Assembly (NCBI GenBank): GCA_016717225.1
Contig: JADKGB010000002.1
Coordinates: forward strand, 1 to 64,000
Direction: 5' to 3'
DNA length: 64,000 nt
DNA from: Flavobacteriales bacterium
GTDB taxonomy: Bacteria; Bacteroidota; Bacteroidia; Flavobacteriales_F; PHOS-HE28
This document shows, piece after piece, positions 26,770-34,764 of the stretch. Both the position numbers and the translations under genes were made by a program. Each line of letters starts with the position of its first letter. Positions within the stretch are counted from its first letter, which is position 1. Under the pieces are notes generated by a model. That model was not told the origin of the DNA. It worked only from the letters and a program-made list of their open reading frames with translations, and did not search any database.

Positions 26770-27647
26770 GATGTTGGGAGGATCTCGTGGACATCGTTGG
26801 AACCGTTGAACCATTTCGCAGGACCTATCACGGTCTTGTCCGCATGGGCGTTCAGCCAAGCTCCCCACCAGCTGAAGCTGCTGTTCGCGATGATGTTGTG
26901 ATGGCAATGCTTCATCAGGAACAGATCCCAATGACCTTCGATCCCCTGGTTATGCGACACCTGCGTTACAGGATAGGGTAGGCGGATGTTGGCGTCTACC
27001 CAGGCCGGGTCATCGGAAAAGATGAAGAAGTGCTGAACACCGCGATGCTCGACCAGCCACTGCGCGTTGGATGTGTAATAGTCGGTCGAACACACACCGT
27101 GATATCGGTTCGCGTCTGGCAGGGAAACATAATCCCCGCGGCGCACATGGATACTGGCGCTCACGGTGGAACGGATCGCATCAAGCAAAGCGGCGTTCGT
27201 GGCGGATGGCTGTGCTTTCGGGACAAAGAGCGTTTCTCGCAGCTCCGTCGCATGAGCCAGGAAGTACCGCTCGTCCTGCCAGTAGCCCTCGATATAGACG
27301 GGCGCTGCCAGATCGAAGAAGGTCGGTTCGAAGGTCCTGCCTCGCTCCACGTAACACCGATCCTTGAAGAGGAAGGGGAGGATCCGCTTCGTCCTGCGGT
27401 AAATGGTGTCGTCCAATTCACGACGAACACGGCCCACGTCATCAGCGGAGGCGAATGCTATGGGCAGTTGGAACACGTCCAGTTCGAACGGACGCGGCGT
27501 CCAGGTCACCTCGGGTCCACGATGGTCGAGGAAGGTACGGTCGAGGAGCAGCGGCACACCGAGACGCTGAGCCAGAGAATAACCGGCTGCGTATTGGAAC
27601 ATCTGGTTGCCCAGCCCTCCCATGAGTCGTGTGATCACCTGTTCCAT
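26754..27647 (-). CDS. Alpha-1,2-fucosyltransferase family protein (GT11)
   Basis: Transfers a fucose (or related 6-deoxy sugar) residue from a GDP donor in alpha-1,2 linkage, usually as a cap or branch of a surface glycan. It has 297 residues, the family length. N-terminal GGLGNQMFQYAAGYSLA is characteristic; the donor-site motif HVRRGDY is at 167-173, with FSDDPAWV near 215 and NSSFSWWGAWL near 256-266. It lies three bases after the upstream GT2 gene in the operon. No GDP-fucose synthesis genes are in the window. Confidence 0.95.
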   Translation of the reverse strand: MEQVITRLMGGLGNQMFQYAAGYSLAQRLGVPLLLDRTFLDHRGPEVTWTPRPFELDVFQLPIAFASADDVGRVRRELDDTIYRRTKRILPFLFKDRCYVERGRTFEPTFFDLAAPVYIEGYWQDERYFLAHATELRETLFVPKAQPSATNAALLDAIRSTVSASIHVRRGDYVSLPDANRYHGVCSTDYYTSNAQWLVEHRGVQHFFIFSDDPAWVDANIRLPYPVTQVSHNQGIEGHWDLFLMKHCHHNIIANSSFSWWGAWLNAHADKTVIGPAKWFNGSNDVHEILPTSWLAR

Positions 27648-27650
27648 GGC

Positions 27651-28460
27651 TCAACGGATGAAAAGCCAGTCCCATGGTGGCCGCCCCGCCGTGCGTTTCG
27701 AAGCACGCAGGTGCCGGGCGATCGCCGCTCGTTGCGTGGAGGAGAAAGCCTGTGTGTTCCGTTGCGACCAGGCCCATAGGTTCGAAAGGGCTGCTTCGCG
27801 CACAAGCGAGCCGTCGGTGTATGCAGCGCGCACACTGGACGCTGGTGCGTCCGTATAGCGGACCAAGGTTTCCGCGCAATAGTCGAACGAAGTGAATGCG
27901 CAGATCCGCAACCAAAGCGCGTAGTCCTCCAGCGCCTTCATTTCTGGCTCCTCAGGAAACCCACCTGCCTTCACGACGTGATCTCTCCTCACCAACGCCG
28001 AGCTGCAGATCACTCGGTTCAAAGCGAGCAGATCGCCCAGCGAGAGAGTCGCGGCGGGTGTGTTGAAATACGGATCCTGCGAACCGGATCCCGGGATCAC
28101 GCGAAGCGCGTTCGAACAGGAAGCCCCAGCGTGCGTCACGGCCAAGTGCGCGAATTGGATCGCCAGTTTACCGGGAACCCAGGCATCATCACTATCCAAG
28201 AATGCCAGCCACGCGCCCGTCGCTGCGGCGATGCCGCGATTGCGCGGCACAGCAGGCCTACCTGCATGTGGCCCGGGCAGCCACTTCACCCGCGGATCGC
28301 TCAATGCGTTTATACGTGCTTCGGAGTCATCGCTGGAACCATCGTCGCATACAAGCACTTCCGCAACAGGATAGGTTTGGTCCAGACACGAGCGCACCGC
28401 GTGCACCAAGAGATCGGCACGGTCGAAGTTCGGGATGATGACGCTGACGCTCGGATTCAC
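27651..28460 (-). CDS. Glycosyltransferase family 2
   Basis: A GT-A enzyme of 269 residues from the GTG at 28460. SVIIPNFDRADLLVHAVRS opens the domain, DDGSSDDS binds the nucleotide, and FLDSDDAWVPGK holds the DXD metal site. ALEDYALWLRI follows in the acceptor region. The GTG forms a GTGA overlap with the methyltransferase stop, matching the coupling used throughout this operon. An ATG at 28508 would add 16 residues that do not look like family sequence. Confidence 0.9.
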   Translation of the reverse strand: MNPSVSVIIPNFDRADLLVHAVRSCLDQTYPVAEVLVCDDGSSDDSEARINALSDPRVKWLPGPHAGRPAVPRNRGIAAATGAWLAFLDSDDAWVPGKLAIQFAHLAVTHAGASCSNALRVIPGSGSQDPYFNTPAATLSLGDLLALNRVICSSALVRRDHVVKAGGFPEEPEMKALEDYALWLRICAFTSFDYCAETLVRYTDAPASSVRAAYTDGSLVREAALSNLWAWSQRNTQAFSSTQRAAIARHLRASKRTAGRPPWDWLFIR

Positions 28461-29107
28461 ACCGCTGCACGGGTTTTCGCAAGTTGAGCGCTGAACTCGG
28501 CCAGCCACACGGCGAGCAGCACTTGTTCGCTCGCGCTATCATCCACCATGTATTGGCGGAGGTGATCGGTCGCTGCGATCTCCGCTTCGGCGGTTGAGAG
28601 GGCCTTGGCCTTCTTGGCGATCACGATCAGGTTATAGGTGTCCTTGTAGCGTTCTTGCTTGATCGAGGAGATCTTGAACCCGAAGCGCCCGAGCATTTCC
28701 CCCAGCGAATTCTTGGTATAGCCCTCGTAGTGTACCGCCCAATGTGCTTCCTGCGAGCCGAAGATGTGCCGGAGCCCCACGTACTTCGCTCGGTTGCTCG
28801 AGAAGGTTCCAAGAACCGCCTTCGCCGTGCGACCGAAATCGGGCACCTCGATGTGTACAACACCACCCGCGATCAACCAGGAGTTCCATGAGGCAAGGAG
28901 CGCGCAGGCCTGTCCGCGTGTGAAGTGTTCGAACACGTGGTGCAACCGCACTTCGTCTATGCTCCCGCCAGGGTAACGCATCTCCAGCAGGTTGTGGAAC
29001 TCGTCGGCGACAGTATTCTGTTGCACGCTGTGTTCCGTCAGCGGGTAGTCGATGTTCACGTATCCGTCGAAGTACCGCTGTCCGCAACCGAGATGTAGTT
29101 TCTTCAT
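28457..29107 (-). CDS. SAM-dependent methyltransferase in polysaccharide operon
   Basis: 216 residues. It opens KKLHLGCGQRYFDGYVNID, the glycine-rich SAM site of class I methyltransferases found in polysaccharide loci, and has VRLHHVFEHFTRGQA near 53-67 and EVPDFGRT near 87-94. It could methylate a sugar or form part of a chain-terminating reaction. It is seven bases after a second methyltransferase gene. Confidence 0.88.
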   Translation of the reverse strand: MKKLHLGCGQRYFDGYVNIDYPLTEHSVQQNTVADEFHNLLEMRYPGGSIDEVRLHHVFEHFTRGQACALLASWNSWLIAGGVVHIEVPDFGRTAKAVLGTFSSNRAKYVGLRHIFGSQEAHWAVHYEGYTKNSLGEMLGRFGFKISSIKQERYKDTYNLIVIAKKAKALSTAEAEIAATDHLRQYMVDDSASEQVLLAVWLAEFSAQLAKTRAAV

Positions 29108-29114
29108 GATGGGT

Positions 29115-29807
29115 TCATTGGTATTCGCCCCTGCGCGCTAAAGAGCGGAAGAATTCCTTTAAGAGGCGCTTGGGTCCGTATGTGTACAACTGACGATCGG
29201 TTCGAAGAGGAACATCCGCGGATCCAGTGCACACATCAATGAGCTTCATCGTCCGCGCCACCGCAAAGGGTGCATCCCACTGGAAGCCTTCCATGAAATG
29301 CACAGTGAGGTCCTCAATTGTCTTTGTATGCCCTTGGGTCAAAGTCTTGTGAAAAAACTCCTGGATCGGGCGGAATTCATCCAAGTGTGAATCGCTCTTC
29401 CTCATGTAGTTCAACGCGCCGTTCGAATACTTCACGAAGTTCAGGTGAACATCGAAGTTGTAGAGGTATTCGTAGTACGCGAGGGGATACTCGAAATAGC
29501 CACGGCGACCTACGCGGAACACTTCCGCTGTGAACCCTTCCACGTCCGGCACATGCTCCAGCACGTGCGAACAGATCACATAATCGAACGCCTTGTCCGC
29601 GAAGGGGAAGGTGATGCCATCGTAGAACACCAGTTCCTTCTGCGTCGCGAGCGGTCGGTTGTGGCCGAACTGTTTGGCGTACTCCACTGGATCGTCGAAG
29701 GCCATCTCCAGCAGCACATCCGATCGTGGGTGCGGGTCGGCACCCGGCCCGATCTCCAGCACGCGATCGCCATCCTTGATCCCGGTGATTCGTTCGGGGA
29801 AGAACAT
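29115..29807 (-). CDS. Class I SAM-dependent methyltransferase
   Basis: 230 residues with DRVLEIGPGADPHPRSDVLLE as motif I, and FDYVICSHVLEHVPD further on. Chain-end methylation is a known stop signal for ABC-exported O-antigens, and Wzt is the gene immediately upstream (TGATG junction). A role in capping the polysaccharide before export is therefore plausible but unproven. Confidence 0.88.
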   Translation of the reverse strand: MFFPERITGIKDGDRVLEIGPGADPHPRSDVLLEMAFDDPVEYAKQFGHNRPLATQKELVFYDGITFPFADKAFDYVICSHVLEHVPDVEGFTAEVFRVGRRGYFEYPLAYYEYLYNFDVHLNFVKYSNGALNYMRKSDSHLDEFRPIQEFFHKTLTQGHTKTIEDLTVHFMEGFQWDAPFAVARTMKLIDVCTGSADVPLRTDRQLYTYGPKRLLKEFFRSLARRGEYQ

Positions 29808-31051
29808 CAGCCGATTCTGGTAAGGTTCACGTTCATCTGGTTCACTAGCAGCCCGCTCTTCGTGTTCACGATACGTGATCCATCCGTCAATACGCTAACG
29901 TCGCTGATCGTCAGTTGCGCGCCGTTGTCCACGTATTGCATCGTACGTCCTTCGGCGGAAAGGCCCACCACGAGCTTGTATTGTCCATCGGCGAGGTGGA
30001 TGCCGTCATTCATGAACACCGCTTCATAGTTACCCGGCGCCAAGGGCTGCGGCGCACTCCATGAAGTGCGGATCGGCAGGTCCAGCATGGTGCTAACACC
30101 GAGCGCGATCACGAAACCATCGGTTCGCTTGTTCACCGTGAAGGGAATGCGCGCCTGCCAAGCAGCGCCAATGGGCACTTCGTTCATCGCGTGCCCTTGC
30201 GCGTTCTCCACCTGCAGCCCGCTGGCCCATGCCGCTGGTGTGCGGTCGTTCGCAGGCGCAGGGAAGTCGAATGATGAACCTGATGTGGCGTTGTTGCGCA
30301 GGTACTGGTCCACCACCTGTTGCATTGTGCCAGCGCTGATCAGCACACCTTTGTTCAGCAGCAGACCTTTGTTGCACAGACGTTGCACGGCATCCATCTG
30401 GTGGCTCACGAAAAGGATCGTGCGACCTTGCCCACTCACTTCCTCCATCTTGCCCAGGCACTTTCGTTGGAACTCCGCATCACCCACAGCCAGCACTTCA
30501 TCCACGATAAGGATCTCCGGTTCCAAGTGCGCCGCTACGGCGAACGCCAGCCGCACATACATGCCGCTACTATAGCGCTTTACGGGTGTGTCCAAGAACT
30601 TCTCCACCTCGCTGAAGGCCACGATCTCGTCGAACTTGCTTCTTATCTCCGCCTTGCTCATGCCCAGTATGGAGCCGTTGAGATAGATGTTCTCACGCCC
30701 GGTAAGTTCGGGGTGGAAGCCCGTGCCTACTTCCAACAAACTGGCCACACGTCCATTCAAGGTGATCCGGCCCTGGCTCGGTTCTGTGATGCGGCTGAGG
30801 ATCTTCAGCAATGTGCTCTTGCCGGCGCCGTTCCGACCAATGATACCCACGCGATCACCGGCATTCACTTCAAAGGAAACATCCTTCAAGGCGAAGAACT
30901 CTTCTCGTGTGGGATCAGGTGCGGAGGCTTTGAACAGTCCCTTCACCTTATTGGCCATCACATCGCGCAGGGCCGTGTAGCCGCCAGTCTGCTGGTGTCG
31001 CAGCACGTAGCTTTTGCTCAAGCCTTCAACGGTGATGATGGATCCGGCCAT
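29807..31051 (-). CDS. ABC transporter ATPase for polysaccharide export (Wzt-type)
   Basis: 414 residues. The ATPase domain has Walker A GRNGAGKST at 72-80, signature YSSGM near 160, and Walker B LIVDEVLAVGD near 181-191. From about 255 onward there is an extra beta-rich domain like the carbohydrate-binding C-terminal domain of O9a-type Wzt, which recognises the capped chain end. This predicts an ABC-exported polysaccharide rather than, or besides, a Wzx-flipped one. It is three bases after the permease gene. Confidence 0.94.
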   Translation of the reverse strand: MAGSIITVEGLSKSYVLRHQQTGGYTALRDVMANKVKGLFKASAPDPTREEFFALKDVSFEVNAGDRVGIIGRNGAGKSTLLKILSRITEPSQGRITLNGRVASLLEVGTGFHPELTGRENIYLNGSILGMSKAEIRSKFDEIVAFSEVEKFLDTPVKRYSSGMYVRLAFAVAAHLEPEILIVDEVLAVGDAEFQRKCLGKMEEVSGQGRTILFVSHQMDAVQRLCNKGLLLNKGVLISAGTMQQVVDQYLRNNATSGSSFDFPAPANDRTPAAWASGLQVENAQGHAMNEVPIGAAWQARIPFTVNKRTDGFVIALGVSTMLDLPIRTSWSAPQPLAPGNYEAVFMNDGIHLADGQYKLVVGLSAEGRTMQYVDNGAQLTISDVSVLTDGSRIVNTKSGLLVNQMNVNLTRIG

Positions 31052-31054
31052 GGC

Positions 31055-31897
31055 TCAAATAACATCCGCGAAAGAGCGTTCCATACGCCTGAAGTAGAAG
31101 ACTCCGAACACGAGCATGGCAACGCTGATCGCCACCGAAATAACGAAGCCTGTGATATGAAGCGGTGCGGAACCACCCAGGATGCACCAACGAAAACCAT
31201 CGATCACACCTACCATCGGGTTCAACGAGTACATCATTTTTACGAGTTCGGGAATACGGTCACTTCCATAGATGTCGCTACTGCTGAACGCAACAGGAGA
31301 GGCATACAGGCCGAATTGAACGAAGAACGGAACGATGTACCGGAAGTCGCGATACTTCACATTGAGCGCGGCGATCAGGAGCCCGCTGCCCAAGGCTGTG
31401 ACCAGAGCAAGCAACAGGAACAGCGGAAGCAACAGGATATGGGGATCGGGCATGAATTTGTACCATGCCATAAGTGCCAGCAGTATTGCGAAGGAGATGA
31501 TGAAATCGATGAGGCACACGATCACGGTGCTCGCTGGAACGATCAGGCGCGGGAAATAGACTTTCGTAAGCAGGTTGCTATTGGCGATCAGACTGTTGGC
31601 GGATTCCCCAAAAGCTGTTGCGAAGAATGTCCAAGGCAACGTGGCTGCCGCTACCAACAACAACCGGGGAACACCTGTAGGGACGTTCGAGGAGAACAAC
31701 CAGCCGAGCATGGCCATGGCCAGCAGGGTAAGCAGGGGGCGCAGTACGCTCCACGCCACACCGATGGTGGTTTGTTTGTAACGCACCAGCACATCGCGCC
31801 ACGCCAGAAAGTAGAACAGGCCTCGAAAGCTCCACAGGTCTCGCCAATAACGCGAATTCGCGGTGCCCGGTTCTATTACGGTCCTGTATACGTTCAT
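31055..31897 (-). CDS. ABC transporter permease for polysaccharide export (Wzm-type)
   Basis: 280 residues with six hydrophobic segments of the ABC-2 type. The N-terminal RDLWSFRGLFYFLAWRDVLVRYKQTTIG amphipathic region is the usual signature just before the first transmembrane helix. AALNVKYRDFRYIVPF and SLNPMVGVIDGFRW are also typical of Wzm. The start MNVYRTVIEP lies after a strong promoter (31914-31944), which rules out the longer open frame. First gene of the minus-strand polysaccharide operon. Confidence 0.94.
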   Translation of the reverse strand: MNVYRTVIEPGTANSRYWRDLWSFRGLFYFLAWRDVLVRYKQTTIGVAWSVLRPLLTLLAMAMLGWLFSSNVPTGVPRLLLVAAATLPWTFFATAFGESANSLIANSNLLTKVYFPRLIVPASTVIVCLIDFIISFAILLALMAWYKFMPDPHILLLPLFLLLALVTALGSGLLIAALNVKYRDFRYIVPFFVQFGLYASPVAFSSSDIYGSDRIPELVKMMYSLNPMVGVIDGFRWCILGGSAPLHITGFVISVAISVAMLVFGVFYFRRMERSFADVI

Positions 31898-31913
31898 GGA
31901 AGTCTTCCTTCCG

Positions 31914-31944
31914 CAATGATACCGCGTGTGCGGCGCGTACCAAA
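31914..31944 (-). promoter_or_regulatory. Promoter of the minus-strand polysaccharide operon
   Basis: On the minus strand, TTTG (31944-31941), 19 bases, then TATCATTG (31921-31914), a near match to the Bacteroidota consensus. It ends 16 bases before the Wzm start. Confidence 0.6.
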
Positions 31945-32033
31945 CATGCTCGCACAGAAGTGGTTTCGGATAGCGACCGTCCTGATACCGAGCCCCCGAC
32001 ATGTGCGACCGGTTCTGGAGTAGTCCTACGGGG

Positions 32034-32062
32034 TTGTGCGTGGCTTCACTGATGCATCTTTG
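32034..32062 (+). promoter_or_regulatory. Possible promoter of the sugar transferase gene
   Basis: TTG at 32034-32036, 18 bases, then CATCTTTG at 32055-32062, one mismatch from TAnnTTTG. A similar CATCTTTG precedes gcvT (6288-6295) and the epimerase gene, so it may be a variant used by this genome. Confidence 0.4.
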
Positions 32063-32102
32063 CCCGCGCGTGTTTCATGGAACGGTAGAGGTCCATGTTG
32101 CC

Positions 32103-32711
32103 ATGAACAGAAGAATGACAAAGCGTCTTTTTGATCTGGTGTTCGCTGTGGTTCTGCTGGTCGTACTCTCGCCGTGGTTGTTGATCATAGGGCTGATGGT
32201 AGCCGTTACATCACCAGGCGGCCCATTTTTCCGGCAAGCCCGCGTCGGCCTTTGCGGTCGGGAATTCAAGCTTCTGAAATTCCGCACTATGCGTCCGGGT
32301 AGTGAGGCCCAGGGACAGTTGACTATTGGTGGACGTGATCCTCGCGTTACGGGTGTTGGCTATGCGTTGCGAAAAACCAAACTCGATGAGTTACCACAGA
32401 TCTGGAACGTGCTGGTTGGCGATATGAGCATTGTTGGTCCACGTCCTGAAGTGCCGCAGTACGTGGCTCTTTATTCGCCAGAACAACGCGAAGTACTCAC
32501 TGTCCGCCCGGGCATCACAGGAATGGCGAGTATCCACTACGTGGATGAGAACGAGATGCTGGCGAGATCTGCGGATCCTGAGGGGACGTACATCCACGAG
32601 GTGATGCCAGCTAAACTGGCCCTTGATCTTCGCTATATCCGTGAGCAGGGATTTGCTTTGGATCTGCGCATCATTTCCGCGACGGTCAAACGCGTTTTTT
32701 TCGGCTGGTAG
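32103..32711 (+). CDS. Initiating sugar-1-phosphate transferase (bacterial sugar transferase family)
   Basis: Transfers a sugar phosphate to undecaprenyl phosphate, the first step in making a lipid-linked glycan. It has 202 residues, the short single-membrane-helix form (PglC/WbaP catalytic core). A hydrophobic membrane segment at about 8-32 is followed by FRQARVGLCGREFKLLKFRTM, then TKLDELPQIWNVL and MSIVGPRPEVP. The start MNRRMTKRLFDL is typical; a second Met is four codons on. It faces away from Wzm and probably starts the glycan whose later steps lie in this locus. Confidence 0.95.
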   Translation: MNRRMTKRLFDLVFAVVLLVVLSPWLLIIGLMVAVTSPGGPFFRQARVGLCGREFKLLKFRTMRPGSEAQGQLTIGGRDPRVTGVGYALRKTKLDELPQIWNVLVGDMSIVGPRPEVPQYVALYSPEQREVLTVRPGITGMASIHYVDENEMLARSADPEGTYIHEVMPAKLALDLRYIREQGFALDLRIISATVKRVFFGW

Positions 32712-32754
32712 TCGGTCCCGATCCTGCTAAGCAAGAGAAGCAGAATGACCTTGG

Positions 32755-34659
32755 TTACTGGATAAGCAGCCTCGCCGAAACTCTTCCGTTCTTCCCGTAC
32801 ATCGAAAGCAAGTAGATCCCGGGCTCCTCGGTTGTCAGATCAAGTAAGAACTGAGCGGATCGGGTGGAGAACGAACGCACCAAACGACCTGTTGCATCAG
32901 AGATGTTGACCTGGGTGGCATCCATGTTCAACAAGGAAACAGTGAAGCGTCCTTCGCTGGGATTTGGGAATACGCTCGCCGTAGGAGTGGAGTTCAATTC
33001 GGCGATGCCGACTACGAATTCGCCCTCATCGAACCCGATGCCTTTTATGTATGTGAACCCGCTTGATACATCCGCATACGCCCCTGGATTGGCAACGACA
33101 GTGGGTAGCTCGTACGTGAAGTCATCGCCGTTGCTGATGCAGACCGGTGCCACGGTATGCCACCAGGCGACAGCTTCCACATCGGTGCCCGAGGAGAGCG
33201 TTTTTGGGGCTGCCCACAACCCGGTGCTTGCATCGAAAGCCGTGCCTCGGATGTCCGGCAAGGAAATGTCGGATCCGCCTTCCTCGCCCTGATTCCAGGT
33301 GAAGAAGACATGCGTTCCGTCCAACGTACGGCAGGCCTGTGGTCGGTCCCCTTGAAATGGGCTCGATGGCAGGTTCAGGACCGGGTATTCATAGTCCGAA
33401 TGCAACTTGTCGGCGAGTTTATTGATGGACCATGTTACACCATCGGATGTGGCGGTGTGGACGATGAACTGGGTAGTGATCGAAGAGAATATAAAGCCCA
33501 CGGAATCAGGTGAATTGGCCAAATACTGGGAAAGAACATGGCTCACCAGATGCAAAGTGCCATTCGCGTCAACCGTAAGATCGGTATCAGCGAAATAGGG
33601 GCGAGGCTCACCTGTGTCGTTGGTTCCTGCGATGTTGTCGATCACCCAAGGTTCTTGGCTGAAATCGTGGTTGGGCAATTGGTTCCAATTGGTTCCGCCA
33701 TCGGTGGTCTTCCAAACCAATGGCATGGGGCCGCAAGGAATGCCATCGTATTCCTTGCCGATGATCACCGCGTAGCCCACTTGTCCATCTGGCGAAAAGC
33801 CCATGTTCCAATTCTGAACTTGAACATTCTTCAATTCGGTACCCAGATAGTCGCCGTAGACAACCATTTGCGGGTTCAACGTATCAACGGCCTCCCAGTC
33901 TGCTGTTTGTGTTCCATTGTTCCAGGTGCCTTTGTTCACGAGGAATTCTTTGAATGATAAGGTGTCGGCATTCAGTGTGCTATTGCTTTGGCGAGCGACC
34001 AAGCACCATAACGTACCATCGTTTTTGGAGACTGATCCGTATGCGCTATGCGTGGTGCGATCACCGAAAGGATCCGAAAATGTGTTGAACGAGTTGCTCC
34101 CATCGATGTGGGCCGATGACTGCTGAATATGCCCGGTATTCACAAAGTCGAGCGCAGTATCAAGTGTGTTCAATGCCATGCCTATGCTAACCACCGCTGC
34201 GTTCGAAGGATCCGTGTTACCGGGTGGATTGTACAATGTGGTGCTCGGATAACGCACCCCGATGATGGTGTCCGCGCTTCCATCGTAAATGCCAGGTGTA
34301 AGCAAGCGGTTCAGCGACCAAGTGGTGCCGCCATCGGTGCTTACATCGAAGCGCATGGTACCGTTACCGCCAAGGTTACCATTCTCTGCAGGGTTCTGTC
34401 GGTGTCCGAAGATCACCGTGTTCAAGTCGGCGTTGTAACACACTTGGTTCTGAGCCCCCAGTAGGATCGTGTACACGTTACCGGCACCACCTAATTGGAC
34501 TATCGCTGATCTGTCTTGACCCAGTGGATGAGGAGCAGCGGTAATTGATGATGGCAATTCCTGGCCGCTGGCTGAATTGGCTGTTGGAAGCACTGCGATC
34601 TGGGCATTGAGTCCCAAGGCGGCAAAGCTTCCGATGCAGTAGGTGGCAAGCGATTTCAT
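32755..34659 (-). CDS. Secreted beta-propeller-like protein with type IX sorting domain
   Basis: 634 residues. Signal peptide at 1-19 (ending GLNAQ). The body has Asp-box-like turns (DVSTDGGTTWSLN near 103-115, KTTDGGTNWNQL further on) as in sialidase/BNR propellers. The last 75 residues or so, from VFPNPSEGRFTVSL to ISDATGRLV and IYLLSMYG, form a type A type IX sorting domain. It is expected on the cell surface or released. No catalytic motif of a known hydrolase was recognised. A TACTTTGG box lies four bases before the ATG. Confidence 0.85.
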   Translation of the reverse strand: MKSLATYCIGSFAALGLNAQIAVLPTANSASGQELPSSITAAPHPLGQDRSAIVQLGGAGNVYTILLGAQNQVCYNADLNTVIFGHRQNPAENGNLGGNGTMRFDVSTDGGTTWSLNRLLTPGIYDGSADTIIGVRYPSTTLYNPPGNTDPSNAAVVSIGMALNTLDTALDFVNTGHIQQSSAHIDGSNSFNTFSDPFGDRTTHSAYGSVSKNDGTLWCLVARQSNSTLNADTLSFKEFLVNKGTWNNGTQTADWEAVDTLNPQMVVYGDYLGTELKNVQVQNWNMGFSPDGQVGYAVIIGKEYDGIPCGPMPLVWKTTDGGTNWNQLPNHDFSQEPWVIDNIAGTNDTGEPRPYFADTDLTVDANGTLHLVSHVLSQYLANSPDSVGFIFSSITTQFIVHTATSDGVTWSINKLADKLHSDYEYPVLNLPSSPFQGDRPQACRTLDGTHVFFTWNQGEEGGSDISLPDIRGTAFDASTGLWAAPKTLSSGTDVEAVAWWHTVAPVCISNGDDFTYELPTVVANPGAYADVSSGFTYIKGIGFDEGEFVVGIAELNSTPTASVFPNPSEGRFTVSLLNMDATQVNISDATGRLVRSFSTRSAQFLLDLTTEEPGIYLLSMYGKNGRVSARLLIQ

Positions 34660-34663
34660 ATGG

Positions 34664-34671
34664 CCAAAGTA
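34664..34671 (-). promoter_or_regulatory. -7 promoter box directly before a type IX cargo gene
   Basis: TACTTTGG on the minus strand, only four bases before the ATG at 34659. It matches TAnnTTTG exactly. If used, the mRNA would be leaderless or nearly so. Confidence 0.45.
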
Positions 34672-34707
34672 GCCGCACTTCTGCGATGTTCGTTGAACTG
34701 ATGGTCA

Positions 34708-34748
34708 CGAAAACAGAACGCCCCGCTGGGCGATCCAGCAGGGCGTTC
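34708..34748 (-). terminator. Rho-independent terminator after the PA-domain protein gene
   Basis: On the minus strand a 14-base stem with one mismatch (34748-34735 pairing 34729-34716, core GAACGCCC/GGGCGTTC), followed by a TGTTTTC tract. It lies 17 bases past the stop of the gene ending at 34765. Confidence 0.8.
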
Positions 34749-34764
34749 CGAATAGAGAGAGATA

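Noticed and set aside
15893..31897. Polysaccharide locus as recently acquired low-GC island
   Set aside because: No visible drop in GC or change in codon style compared with flanking housekeeping genes, and no mobile element at its borders.
30320..32023. 567-residue open frame on the plus strand across the Wzt and Wzm genes
   Set aside because: Opposite strand of two clearly recognised ABC genes; the protein is rich in His, Gln and Arg without any domain.
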